The notes: a model not told the origin generated them from the letters alone. Counted from the first letter of the stretch, positions 26,346 through 34,753 are shown. The stretch: 64,000 nucleotides of DNA from Bog-532 sp963720945 (GCA_963720945.1 CAVRHH010000031.1:496001-560000), one strand, 5' to 3'. Program-made: numbers and translations.

Positions 26346-26668
26346 TGGTACCAGTCGTGCCCTCGACGTTCCGTGTCAGCCGCCGCCCGTATCCCCGCCC
26401 GTATTCGGTTTCATCACCCACCATCCTTGCACCATACGGACACACCGGACGTCAATCAATGGGCACGTTCGTCTGGCTGCGCCGGATGATTCGACCACCG
26501 GCCGGCGGATAGCTCACGGACCAGCGGCTTCCGCCACGGCGAGGTAAAGTTTGTGGCCTCCCTGGGCTAACCAGGGAAAACGGGGGCCGTATGGCCAGCA
26601 CAGCACCCACAAGTAGTTTGAGGCAGTAAATAAACCCTCTGTAACAAGAATAAAAAGTATTACCGCTA
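26346..26668. other. Intergenic region between M20 peptidase and 2OG-Fe dioxygenase genes
   Basis: 323 bp with no convincing gene. It holds an AT-rich stretch (26580-26690, unusually low GC for this window) and a small hairpin CCCTGG-GCTAA-CCAGGG at 26560-26576 that could end transcription of the dioxygenase gene. The promoter of the M20 gene should lie at its left end. Confidence 0.6.
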
Positions 26669-27484
26669 CTAACTATGGCCACACATCCGTGACGTGACCG
26701 GTATCACATTTCGGACGCAGTGCGGGCGCGCCCGCCCGGCGGCGGTTAAGGATCCGGCGGGCTCAAGATAGGTCGTGGGGTAGTCCACGGTGCACACGAG
26801 GACGTCACGCTTGGCCCGGCCGCCGGGCGGCGGAGTGAGCGGGGTGGCCCCGTGCTTGAACTTTTCGTCCTCAAAAATCATCAGGTCGCCGGGGTTGAGC
26901 TGCTGCTGGAAAACGGGCTCGGTGCCATCCGGGACGCCGGGCCCCTGCCCGTCATTGTCGTACAGATACGATTCCGCGCCGTCGCCGTCCCGGTCCAGGA
27001 CGTAGAGGACGATGAACTCCTCCTTGTCCTGATGCGGTTTCGTCACCACGTCCGTGTGTGTCCGGAACAGGTTGATGCCGAACGTTCCCCTGGCCTGTCT
27101 TCTGCCCTCCGGCACGAGGCTGAGGAACGTCTCAATGAGTTTTCTGGCCTGCCGGTCTTTGAGCAGTTCGATCCGCTTATGGATACGTTCGCCCTTGATG
27201 CCGGAGCGGTCACGGATCGCGATGGTCTCGTATTCGTCCAGGATCAGTTCGCCGTTGTGCCACGTGTAGAGGACGACATCCCGCGCGCGTTCGCGGTCGA
27301 CCGGGAGGTCGCCCGGATCGTGCCGTAGCTGGCCACCGTTGAAGTATTCCTCGCGGAGATTCCATCCGCATTTTTCCGGCAGGCCGATGTCCCACTCATT
27401 GGTAACAGCGTAGCCGTGCTGAGTTACGTCTCTGTGAACTCTGCGCATCTCTGCGGACGGGTCCGGATACAATCCATCGGCCAT
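26669..27484 (-). CDS. 2OG-Fe(II) dioxygenase of the amino-acid hydroxylase type
   Basis: 271 residues. The centre reads GTFGINLFRTHTDVV, then KPHQDKEEFIVLYVLDRDGD (His-x-Asp iron ligands), later FEDEKFKHGATPL (distal His) and GGRAKRDVLVCTVDYPTTYL with the Arg that holds 2-oxoglutarate. The pattern fits the PF10014-type 2OG-Fe dioxygenases, which include L-isoleucine 4-hydroxylase and related free-amino-acid hydroxylases. Codon use is less GC-biased than neighbours. ATG 27484 is chosen; an in-frame TTG lies 24 nt upstream. The XRE regulator gene ends 171 bp upstream on the same strand. Confidence 0.75.
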   Translation of the reverse strand: MADGLYPDPSAEMRRVHRDVTQHGYAVTNEWDIGLPEKCGWNLREEYFNGGQLRHDPGDLPVDRERARDVVLYTWHNGELILDEYETIAIRDRSGIKGERIHKRIELLKDRQARKLIETFLSLVPEGRRQARGTFGINLFRTHTDVVTKPHQDKEEFIVLYVLDRDGDGAESYLYDNDGQGPGVPDGTEPVFQQQLNPGDLMIFEDEKFKHGATPLTPPPGGRAKRDVLVCTVDYPTTYLEPAGSLTAAGRARPHCVRNVIPVTSRMCGHS

Positions 27485-27654
27485 TTGAAAGCTCGCTCGG
27501 CTAGGCAAACCCAGCCTACGAGCTGTAGCCTGGGGCGGAGCAGGACAGGAATACTCTAGTGGGTCCCAGCTCGCCGCACCTGTTGAATCGCGCGGCGTTT
27601 CGTTAAATCTGTATTGCGGCCCGGGGTATCATCACGGCCAAAGCATCAAAATGG

Positions 27655-28557
27655 TCACAGCTCGGCCTGCGATACGGGCAGGCTATCCCTGATGTCCCGG
27701 ATGAGCGCGCGGGAATCCTCTTTGCTCAATGACGCGGCAATGAGGTCGTCGTGTGCTTTGCGGTACCCGGCGACCTCTTCCGCATCGCTGACGGTCCAGA
27801 AACCGGCCTGTGTTTCAATATGGACGAGGTCCTGTTCGAGATCCTCCGGATCCTCGTACTGGAAATACGCGTACATACATGTCATGGTTAGCGCCGGCCT
27901 GGCCGTGAACGGAAAGACGTACAGGCTGACATTTTCCTCGTGTGACCGGATCAGCAGCTCGTCGAGCTGCTCGCGGAGAATCCCGGGCGACCCCACGGTC
28001 TGCCGCAGCGTGCATTCGTGCGTCACCGCGACCAGCTTGAGCGGCGCCAGGCCATCGCGATACTTCAGCGCTTCTTTGCGTTTTCTGCGTATTTCCAGCA
28101 ATTCGGGGATCTGGTCGTCCGGCCTGCGTTCCATATCGCGGTAGACGGACCTGGTATAGGCGTCCGTCTGCAGCAGTGCGGGTATGAAGGGCAGGGTGTA
28201 GACCCGCTCGACGGCGGCGTCCGCCTCGTACGCCAGGTGGGTGTCCAGGCGGAGACCTTCCCGGAGCACGTCGTCGTTGTAACCGGTCCACCAGCCGGTC
28301 GCCTCGGCGGCCTTGACCCACCGCTCCATCTGGGTGGCCATGTGCGTGTTCTCTTTGCCGTAGAACCGGACCAGGTCGCGTACGTCACGCAGCCGGGGCT
28401 TGCCCTCGGCATTCTCCAGCCGGGACAGCTTGGAGGTGCTGATCAGCAGCGCGTCGGCCACCTCGTTGAGGCTTTTGCCGGACTTATCCCGCCACTGCTT
28501 CAGGATGGTGGCGATCTTCCGCCGGGGGCCGAGCGGGCCGCTGACCTGTGGTGGCAT
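27655..28557 (-). CDS. Scr1-type XRE regulator (HTH plus DUF5753-like domain)
   Basis: 300 residues. N-terminal cro/C1 HTH (KQWRDKSGKSLNEVADALLI, then STSKLSRLENAEGKPRLRDV). From about residue 100 there is the C-terminal DUF5753-like domain with LPFIPALLQTDAYTRSVY, LRQTVGSPGILREQLDEL, ENVSLYVFPFTARP and TQAGFWTVSDAEEVAGY. This pair is typical of Streptomyces-type WhiJ/Scr1 regulators. It probably represses and/or senses a ligand; the dioxygenase downstream on the same strand is the natural target. Confidence 0.9.
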   Translation of the reverse strand: MPPQVSGPLGPRRKIATILKQWRDKSGKSLNEVADALLISTSKLSRLENAEGKPRLRDVRDLVRFYGKENTHMATQMERWVKAAEATGWWTGYNDDVLREGLRLDTHLAYEADAAVERVYTLPFIPALLQTDAYTRSVYRDMERRPDDQIPELLEIRRKRKEALKYRDGLAPLKLVAVTHECTLRQTVGSPGILREQLDELLIRSHEENVSLYVFPFTARPALTMTCMYAYFQYEDPEDLEQDLVHIETQAGFWTVSDAEEVAGYRKAHDDLIAASLSKEDSRALIRDIRDSLPVSQAEL

Positions 28558-28654
28558 GGGTCAGTACCCGGCCGGGACGCCACGGCCGGGCGGGCCAGGC
28601 GCATCGAGGTCATTACTGCCGGACGCTCCGGGCGAACCGCAACCTGGGAATCCC

Positions 28655-28801
28655 ATGACGCAACCGTACTCCCCGACGACCCATGCTGCACTCAGCCCGG
28701 TCTGCGTGTCGTGCCGCAGCGGCGGCTTCCTGAGCAGCAACGCCGCGCGCCCGCGAGAGGAACGGGCCGTGACCACGGCGTGCGCGGCCGACCTGGGCTG
28801 A
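28655..28801 (+). CDS. Possible 48-residue peptide with CxxC motif
   Basis: ATG 28655 to TGA 28801 gives a peptide with high GC at third positions, a central CVSCRSGG motif and no TM helix. Its start codon overlaps an 11-bp odd palindrome TGGGAATCCCA (28645-28655) that recurs at 28938. It is divergent from the XRE regulator. Small ORFs beside WhiJ-type regulators are often DUF397 partners, but I see no DUF397 signature (SSxS...C.E). Could be spurious. Confidence 0.3.
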   Translation: MTQPYSPTTHAALSPVCVSCRSGGFLSSNAARPREERAVTTACAADLG

Positions 28802-29149
28802 CCGTGGCGGCGGGGCCTCATAAGCGACCGTCGTGGCGGTGCGGCTCCGGGTGCGGAGCCCTGTCCGTGCCGTAGCGCACTGCGGAAGTTTAACCCTGGG
28901 CGACCCGTAATGCAATCCCGTTTGTTTTTTCCCGCCATGGGAATCCCAAACGTAGAGTTTGCACGAGGGAGTTGCATGGTGGGCATCGCATTCAAGATCA
29001 GCCGAAGGTCGCGAGTTCCACGTCATCTCGTCGCGCCGGCGCAGGGCGTTCGCCCGGCCGGACACCCGGGGGCCTGCAGGGAATTTACTCTGGTCCAGGC
29101 CTCCTCCGCTGGGATTCAGCGCCGAGTCTTCCCGCTCTTCCGCATCACC
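28802..29149. other. Non-coding stretch before the OmpA-like gene
   Basis: 348 bp with AT-richer promoter-like DNA around 28885-28980 (including a TTTGTTTTTT run) and the second copy of TGGGAATCCCA at 28938-28948. The OmpA frame is open back to 28910, but the upstream residues look non-coding. Nothing else seen. Confidence 0.5.
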
Positions 29150-30376
29150 ATGAGCATGAGCATGCCCCGCATCACCACGAGCATGCCCCGCATCACCACG
29201 AGCCTGGCCCGCATCACCACGAGCCTGGCCCGCGTGATGGCGGCTGGGCTGGCCGCCGCAGCGGTCCTGCTGGGGCTGGCGGGCTGCATGACGGCCGTGT
29301 CCAAGGCCGACACGGCCGATGCGATCGTCATCGCGGCCACTGCGACCGCGAACGAACCGGCTCCCGCCCTGTCCACGGCCAATGCCGGGCTGCTGCAAAC
29401 GGCCGGTGAGTCCCGTGCCCCGGCGGTTGCGTTCGTCCTCAACCCGGCCACTGGCCAGGCCGCCCAGTTCCCGCTCACCCCCCGCCGGCCGGACGGGCAG
29501 GTCGAGTACGGGCCACGCCGGTCTCAGCTGCTCGCGCAGAACATCTCGCGCATCGCAGCCCAGCTCGGCAGGGAGGCCGCGATGGGCCCGTTTGACCTCC
29601 TGAGCACCATCCTCACGGCCTCCAGGGTCACCTCGTCCCCGGCGACGATGCTGCTCCTGACCTCGGGCGTGACCACCGCCGGCGGATTCGACCTGCGCAA
29701 GGTCGGCTGGGCGGAGCCGCCCGCCACGGCCGCCGCCGACCTGAAGCAGCGCGGCCTGCTGCCCGACCTCGCCGGGTGGACGGTCATCTTCGCTGGCCTG
29801 GGCGAGACGGCGGGCCGCCAGCCGGCCCTGCCGCTGCCGCAGCAGACGACGCTGGCTTCCTACTGGCTGGCCATCTGTCACGCCGCGGGCGCCGCCGCCT
29901 GCCGCGTCGACAACACCCTGCGGCCGGTGCACGGCTCGCGCAGCACGGTGCCGGTGCCGGTCGTACCGGTCCCGGCCGTGCAGAGCATCACCGGGCCACA
30001 CGGGCAGGAGAAGTCGATCGTTCCCGCGGACCTGCTCTTCGCCTTCAACAGCGCCACCCTGCTGCCCGGCGCGAACAGCTACCTGGCCCCGGTCGCCACC
30101 CGGGCCGGTGCCGGGCGCTTCTCGGTCTCCATCACCGGCCAGGCGTCTCCCGACGGCGGGAGCGCCTCCTACAATCTCCGGCTCTCAGTGTCGCGGGCCC
30201 AGGCGGTACAACGCCGCCTGATCACGCTGGGCCTGCCGGCCCGGCAGATCACGCACGTCAACGGAATCGGCACCGCAGGCCAATCCTGCACCGTCAACGG
30301 GACGCTGGACGAGGCTCAATGCGCCCAGCTCCGCCGCGTCGTGATCACGCTTTCCCCCACCGCCGCTGCCGCGTAA
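29150..30376 (+). CDS. OmpA-family lipoprotein
   Basis: 408 residues if ATG 29150 is used. The N-terminus holds repeated basic heptads (MPRITTS, LARITTS), then hydrophobic GLAAAAVLLGLAGC, a lipobox with Cys for membrane lipidation. A ~230-residue middle part without a recognised fold follows (DLLSTILTASRVTSSPATML, WTVIFAGLGETAGRQPAL) and then a C-terminal OmpA-like peptidoglycan-binding domain (IVPADLLFAFNSATLLPGAN, RLSVSRAQAVQRRLITLGLP). The middle part resembles OmpA proteins with von Willebrand-like character found in actinomycetes. Operonic with the four-TM gene 24 bp downstream. Confidence 0.8.
   Translation: MSMSMPRITTSMPRITTSLARITTSLARVMAAGLAAAAVLLGLAGCMTAVSKADTADAIVIAATATANEPAPALSTANAGLLQTAGESRAPAVAFVLNPATGQAAQFPLTPRRPDGQVEYGPRRSQLLAQNISRIAAQLGREAAMGPFDLLSTILTASRVTSSPATMLLLTSGVTTAGGFDLRKVGWAEPPATAAADLKQRGLLPDLAGWTVIFAGLGETAGRQPALPLPQQTTLASYWLAICHAAGAAACRVDNTLRPVHGSRSTVPVPVVPVPAVQSITGPHGQEKSIVPADLLFAFNSATLLPGANSYLAPVATRAGAGRFSVSITGQASPDGGSASYNLRLSVSRAQAVQRRLITLGLPARQITHVNGIGTAGQSCTVNGTLDEAQCAQLRRVVITLSPTAAAA
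29162..29224 (+). repeat. 21-bp tandem repeat in the lipoprotein signal region
   Basis: Three 21-bp units (29162-29182, 29183-29203, 29204-29224) and a partial fourth encode MPRITTS, MPRITTS, LARITTS, LARVMAAG. They lengthen the positively charged n-region of the signal peptide. Some start codons inside or after the repeat (for example ATG 29237) could be used instead. Confidence 0.85.
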
Positions 30377-30400
30377 CCAGAGAAGGACGGAGCAATCACC

Positions 30401-31816
30401 ATGGGATCAGGCTTCCCGGCCGGACAGCAACCCCCTGACGGCCCTTCTGACCTCACCATCGTCAGGCCCGCCGGACCCGAGCCGCCGGATACCGCCGGCC
30501 CGGCCGGTCTCGGCCAGGACCTGGCCGAGACTGACCGGATCGCCCGCCGGCGCCCGCGTGGCCTGCTGCCGCTGACCCGGCTGCGGATCGGCGCCCGGAG
30601 ATGGCCGCGGATGACCCGCCGTGGCGTCCGGGCTCTCGTCGCCGAGCAGGACGGCGCGTTCACGCCGCCCGATCCCGAGCGCGCCACGCACGGCGAGGAG
30701 GTCGTGCACAGCATCGCGCGGCGCCGGGCCGGCGGCGTGCTGCACGCGACCTTCCGCCGGCTGAGCCGGATGCTCCGGCGGACCGATCGTCTCCGGGCCC
30801 GGCGGGCGACGCTGCACGCCCGGATCGCCCTGCTCCCCGGCGAGCACGTCGCGCATCCCGACGGCATCCACCGCACGGTCGCGCAGACCGAGGCCGACCG
30901 GGACGCCCTGGCCGCCCGGGTGGACCGGGAGCGGAGCCAGAACTCCCGCAAGCACAATCGCCTGCCCCGCTGGTTCCGCCGCCTGCCACGCGTGGTGCTG
31001 GTCTTCGACTTCCTGCTGCTGCTCTACTTCCTGTCCGGCATCACCGATGTCGACTGGGGCAATCCGGAATCGCCGCAGCTGGCATTCGCGGCCGGCCTGG
31101 CCGCGATGATCACGCTCGTCTCCTACGGCTGCTTCGCCTTCGCCGGTGACCGCCTCCGGGCCCACAAGGACCACTCGGGCCGGATTCCGCTGGCCAGCCT
31201 GGACTGGCTGACCAGGCTCATCGTCATCGCCTGCTCGGTGGGCATCGTCGTTATCGGGCTGCTGATGTTCTCCCGGATGTGGTCAGAGGTTCTGCTCGCC
31301 CTGGGCAACGGCGCCACGACCACCGCGGTCAGCGTGGCCGCGGCCGTTACCGCGGTGAGCATCCTCGCGAACGTCCTGGTCATCGCGGTGCACGCGCTGG
31401 ACGGGTCCGAGGAGACCGACCGGCTCGAGGCGTTCGGTGCCGCGGTCCGCCGCCCGGCCATCCGGGCGGACCGGATGCGGCGGCGCGCCGCCCGCCTGGA
31501 ACACCGCATCGCGGTCCGCGTCCGGAACGCCCAGCGGGTGGAGGCAGCCGGCCGGGCCCGGGCCGAACGGCCATCCATGATCGCGGACGAGATCGTCACG
31601 ACCGCCCGGGCTATCCATCGCAGCGCCGGCCCGCTCAGCGAGGCCACGATCGCCGCGCTGGGCCGGAGATCTGCCGAGCAGCGCCGGCCCGACCCGGTGA
31701 CCGGAACAGCCGAACGGGCCCTGCGCGTCGCCGCCAGCCATAACGAAGGAGGCTTTACCGGAACTCACCCGCCCGCCCATCCGGTGCCCGCCCCGCGGCC
31801 CGCTTCTGACGTCTGA
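30401..31816 (+). CDS. Four-TM membrane protein with flanking helical cytoplasmic domains
   Basis: 471 residues, family unknown. About 195 cytoplasmic, Arg/Ala-rich residues, with a likely coiled coil around 120-190 (RRADRLRARR-like heptads, TEADRDALAARVDRERSQNS). Four TM helices follow at about 197-216, 227-249, 267-290 and 303-330. A basic ~110-residue helical stretch (RRRAARLEHRIAVRVRNAQR) and a Pro-rich tail end the protein. RBS AAGGACGGAGC before ATG 30401. It follows the OmpA-like lipoprotein by 24 bp and ends at a bidirectional terminator, so the two form one operon and probably one envelope assembly. Confidence 0.75.
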   Translation: MGSGFPAGQQPPDGPSDLTIVRPAGPEPPDTAGPAGLGQDLAETDRIARRRPRGLLPLTRLRIGARRWPRMTRRGVRALVAEQDGAFTPPDPERATHGEEVVHSIARRRAGGVLHATFRRLSRMLRRTDRLRARRATLHARIALLPGEHVAHPDGIHRTVAQTEADRDALAARVDRERSQNSRKHNRLPRWFRRLPRVVLVFDFLLLLYFLSGITDVDWGNPESPQLAFAAGLAAMITLVSYGCFAFAGDRLRAHKDHSGRIPLASLDWLTRLIVIACSVGIVVIGLLMFSRMWSEVLLALGNGATTTAVSVAAAVTAVSILANVLVIAVHALDGSEETDRLEAFGAAVRRPAIRADRMRRRAARLEHRIAVRVRNAQRVEAAGRARAERPSMIADEIVTTARAIHRSAGPLSEATIAALGRRSAEQRRPDPVTGTAERALRVAASHNEGGFTGTHPPAHPVPAPRPASDV

Positions 31817-31840
31817 CCCGGGGCCAGTTCACCGGATGGC

Positions 31841-31879
31841 CCAGCGCTCCCCGGCCCTTCCCGGGCCGGGGAGCGCTGG
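31841..31879. terminator. Bidirectional intrinsic terminator
   Basis: A perfect 17-bp stem (31841-31857 with 31863-31879) around a 5-nt loop TTCCC, between two convergent genes that end at 31816 and 31882. Confidence 0.85.
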
Positions 31880-31881
31880 CG

Positions 31882-32127
31882 TCACAGGACCCCGTCGACC
31901 CGGTGGACCTCGCCGCAGGAGACGCCGATCGCCTCGTGGTGCTTGCGGATCGCGTCCTCGTCCGGGCCCTCCAGCAGGCAGTAGACCTTCCCGTCGGCGT
32001 TGTGGTACAGCTCGACCTGCCGGACGCCGAACTGGTCGGTCGCGCCGTCCCGCGTTCCCTGGGCGATCTGCTCGATGGCTTCGCCGGGCAGCTTCAGGTC
32101 CTCGTGGAAGTCCATGAACCGAGGCAT
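31882..32127 (-). CDS. DUF4242 (SCO4226-like nickel-binding) protein
   Basis: 81-residue ferredoxin-like protein: MPRFMDFHEDLKLPGEAIEQ, then QFGVRQVELYHNADGKVYC and EGPDEDAIRKHHEAIGVSC. The pattern agrees with the DUF4242 family, whose Streptomyces coelicolor member SCO4226 binds nickel; the His/Cys at the end are candidate ligands. ATG 32127 with GGAGG 9 nt upstream. Confidence 0.88.
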   Translation of the reverse strand: MPRFMDFHEDLKLPGEAIEQIAQGTRDGATDQFGVRQVELYHNADGKVYCLLEGPDEDAIRKHHEAIGVSCGEVHRVDGVL

Positions 32128-32302
32128 GTTGTCGTCCCTCCATGCGGCGCACTGCACAACTGACGATCACCCTGTCATAGCGATTCCGTTACCGGAAGAC
32201 CGATGAAAGAAGGTGACCCGCCTCGTTACATGGGGCATGACCGTCACCGACGTGTACCCAGCGACCGGAACGCAGCCGCCGACGCACCCGGAGGGAAGGC
32301 CG

Positions 32303-32554
32303 ATGAGGGAGCCGGGCTTCGACCAGCTGCTGGAGCGCCACCGCCGTGAACTGCACGTACACTGCTACCGGATGCTCGGCTCGTACACCGACGCCGAGGA
32401 CCTCGTGCAGGAGACGTTCCTGCGGGCCTGGCGGAGCCGGGACCGCCGTCAGCCCGGCAGCAACCTGCGGGCGTGGCTATACCGGATCGCCACGAACGCC
32501 GCTGACCGGGTGCGCGGCGTCCCGGTCAGCCGTCCTGGGCGTCGCGCTCGGTGA
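32303..32554 (+). pseudogene. Truncated ECF sigma factor (sigma-2 region only)
   Basis: ATG 32303 with a strong GGAGGGAAGG site begins MREPGFDQLLERHRRELHVH, then CYRMLGSYTDAEDLVQETFL and WLYRIATNAAD: region 2 of a SigG/SigJ-like ECF factor. After 83 codons the frame ends VPVSRPGRRAR-stop inside the 3' end of the convergent nitroreductase gene (29-bp overlap). Sigma-4 and the usual SnoaL-like tail are missing, so it cannot bind -35 DNA normally. Confidence 0.75.
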
Positions 32555-32954
32555 GGGCCACGACCGGGATGACCCGCGTGGTCTTGCGCTGGTAATCGGC
32601 GAACCCGGGGTAACGCTCGGCCTGGCGCGCGTACAGCGTGTCGCGCTCCGCGCCCTGGACCTCGCTGGCCTCGACGTCGAGCGCCTGGTCGCCCACCTCG
32701 ATCCGGGCCTCCGGGTGGGCCCGGAGGTTGTGGTACCAGTCGGGATTGGTGTCGGCCCCCGCCTTCGAGGCGAACACGATGTACCGGTTCCCTTCCGGCA
32801 GGTACATCAGCGGGCTGACCCGCGGCTGGCCGCTGCGCGCGCCGGTCGTGTGCAGCAGCAGCAACGGCGCACCCTCGAAGTACCCGCCCACCTTGCCGTG
32901 GTTCGCGCGGAACTCGCTGATGACCTGCTCGTTGAAGTTGTTCGGCTGGCTCAT
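32526..32954 (-). CDS. Ddn-family F420-dependent nitroreductase (DUF385)
   Basis: 142 residues. SEFRANHGKVGGYFEGAPLL, then LLHTTGARSGQPRVSPLMY, IVFASKAGADTNPDWYHNLR and HPEARIEVGDQ match deazaflavin-dependent nitroreductases such as Ddn; the H-x-TGA-RSG-x-R-x-xPL-x-Y segment contacts F420. It would reduce quinones or nitro compounds with F420H2, so the cell makes F420. ATG 32954 with GAGGA 6 nt upstream. Ends inside the ECF remnant. Confidence 0.9.
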   Translation of the reverse strand: MSQPNNFNEQVISEFRANHGKVGGYFEGAPLLLLHTTGARSGQPRVSPLMYLPEGNRYIVFASKAGADTNPDWYHNLRAHPEARIEVGDQALDVEASEVQGAERDTLYARQAERYPGFADYQRKTTRVIPVVALTERDAQDG

Positions 32955-33131
32955 GGATGTCCTCAGGAGGCGAGACGGATAGTGAACGTCTCCGGAGACG
33001 AGCGCGCCCGGACGCCGATTCATTCCATGATCGGCGTGGCTTTCCCGCACATCCGGCGGGAAACCGGCGCCGATCAAGAGCGGGGGCCGCCGGGCGACCC
33101 GGATCGGGGGACGGCCGCGCGGCCGGTCAGG

Positions 33132-33908
33132 TCAGCGGCCGCGGCGCCAGCGGGGCTTGCGCTTCTCCAGGAACGACCGCATGCCCTCGCGGGCGTCCGG
33201 CAGCTGGCTGGTGGCGGCCATGACCTCGATGGCGTAGGCGTAGGCCTTCGGCTGGTCCAGATCGATCTGCGCGTAGAGGGCCTGCTTGCCGATGCCCTTG
33301 CTTTCCGCGGATCCCCGGGTCACCCGGTCCAGCAGGTCCTGCACCGCCGAATCGAGCTGCGCGGCGGGCACCACCTGGTTGACCAGGCCCCAGTCCAGCG
33401 CGGTCCGGGCGTCGATGACGTCGCCGGACAGGGCCATCTCCGCGGCGCGCTTGCGGCCCACGTTCCGGGCTACCGCCACCATCGGGGTGTGGCAGAACCA
33501 GCCGCCCTTGCCACCGGGCGCGGCGAAGCCGGCGTCCTCGCTGGCCACGGCCAGATCGGCGCTGGCCACCAGCTGGCAGCCGGCCGCCGTGGCCAGCCCG
33601 TGCACCCGCGCCACCACTGGCTGCGGCACCTGCTGCATCAGCGTCATCAGCTCGGTGCAGGTCACCAGCAGCGAGCGGACGCCGGCCAGGTCGCTGCCCG
33701 CGACATCGGCGAAGTCATGCCCCGCGCTGAACACCGGGCCGTTGCCCGCCAGGATGATGCCCAGCGTGTCGCTGCCGCCGATGTCGCGGAACGCGCTGAT
33801 CAGCTCGCGCATGTGCGCCAGCGACAGGGCGTTGCGGCGCTGCGGCCGGTTCATCGTGATGGTCGCGAAGTCACCCGAACGCCCGACCAGGATGTGCTCA
33901 TACCCCAT
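33132..33908 (-). CDS. Crotonase-fold enoyl-CoA hydratase-like protein (ECHDC3-like)
   Basis: 258 residues. Crotonase fold with FATITMNRPQRRNALSLAHM, GPVFSAGHDFADVAG and GLATAAGCQLVASADLAVAS, then GGWFCHTPMVAVARNVGRKR. The first catalytic Glu of classic hydratases (GGCEL) is Gln here (AGCQL) and the second position is also changed, as in the ECHDC3 subgroup. So it need not hydrate enoyl-CoA; hydrolase, isomerase or non-catalytic functions are possible. PIG-L gene upstream on the same strand, 57 bp away. Confidence 0.82.
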   Translation of the reverse strand: MGYEHILVGRSGDFATITMNRPQRRNALSLAHMRELISAFRDIGGSDTLGIILAGNGPVFSAGHDFADVAGSDLAGVRSLLVTCTELMTLMQQVPQPVVARVHGLATAAGCQLVASADLAVASEDAGFAAPGGKGGWFCHTPMVAVARNVGRKRAAEMALSGDVIDARTALDWGLVNQVVPAAQLDSAVQDLLDRVTRGSAESKGIGKQALYAQIDLDQPKAYAYAIEVMAATSQLPDAREGMRSFLEKRKPRWRRGR

Positions 33909-33965
33909 GGCAGCCTCCCGCCCGCAGCCTACGCCGTTCGGGGGCGGGAACTAAGGCCCCGGCGG

Positions 33966-34670
33966 CTACCTCATCGGGTACCGGCGGAAGCCGACGGCGT
34001 ACTCGCACCCGGCGGCCAGCCCGGTGAACCCGGCCATGTTCTTCAGGAACTCGTCCGGGTCGAACTCCTGGCCCAGGCCCTCGATGTAGGCGCGGTGCTC
34101 GCGCAGCGACGCGACGCCCGCGTCGATGGTCGCGGTGACGTCGGTGAAGTAGTTCGGGTCCCCGGGCGAGGCCACGTACGCGTCGCGGATGCCGGTCCAG
34201 GGCGCCCCGTCCCCGGTGAACACCCAGCCGTTGGCTGTGTCCCGGCAGGCGTCCAGCACCGCCAGCCCGGCGGCCCGGTGGTCCGCATGGTTGACCGGCC
34301 CCTCCTCACCCCAGGTGAGGTCGAAGCTCATTGTGATGACGACCTCGGGCTTCAGCCGCCGGAACGCGGCGGCCAGGTCGCGGCGCAGCGGCAGCCCGTA
34401 CTCCAGCACGCCGTCCCGGTGATCGAGGAACTCGACCTCGCTGACGCCGACCACGGCGGCGCTGCGGCGTTCCTCCTCGACCCGCAGCGGGCCCACCTCA
34501 TCCGGGTGCATCCCCGCGATGCCGGCCTCGCCCCGCGTCGCCAGCAGGTAGGTCACCGTCTTGCCCTGCCCGGTCCACCGCGCGATGGCCGACGCCACCC
34601 CGTACTCCAGGTCGTCGGGGTGCGCCACCACGGCGACGGCCCGGTCCCAGTCTTCCGGCAGCGGTTTCAT
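33966..34670 (-). CDS. PIG-L/LmbE-family N-deacetylase
   Basis: 234 residues. Zinc motif AVVAHPDDLEYG near the N-terminus, TRGEAGIAGMHPDEV, then FDLTWGEEGPVNHADHRAAG with the third His ligand. Family members include mycothiol MshB, Mca and antibiotic-pathway deacetylases; the sequence has features of the GlcNAc/mycothiol branch (GPLRVEEERRSAAVVGVSEV) but I cannot assign a substrate. Metal site complete. Confidence 0.88.
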   Translation of the reverse strand: MKPLPEDWDRAVAVVAHPDDLEYGVASAIARWTGQGKTVTYLLATRGEAGIAGMHPDEVGPLRVEEERRSAAVVGVSEVEFLDHRDGVLEYGLPLRRDLAAAFRRLKPEVVITMSFDLTWGEEGPVNHADHRAAGLAVLDACRDTANGWVFTGDGAPWTGIRDAYVASPGDPNYFTDVTATIDAGVASLREHRAYIEGLGQEFDPDEFLKNMAGFTGLAAGCEYAVGFRRYPMR

Positions 34671-34753
34671 CGGCCTGCCTCCTCGTCGGCGTCTCCTGCC
34701 GCAACTGTCTCACGGGCGACAGCGCGGCCCGGGACGTCCCGGGCTGCGCTGGG

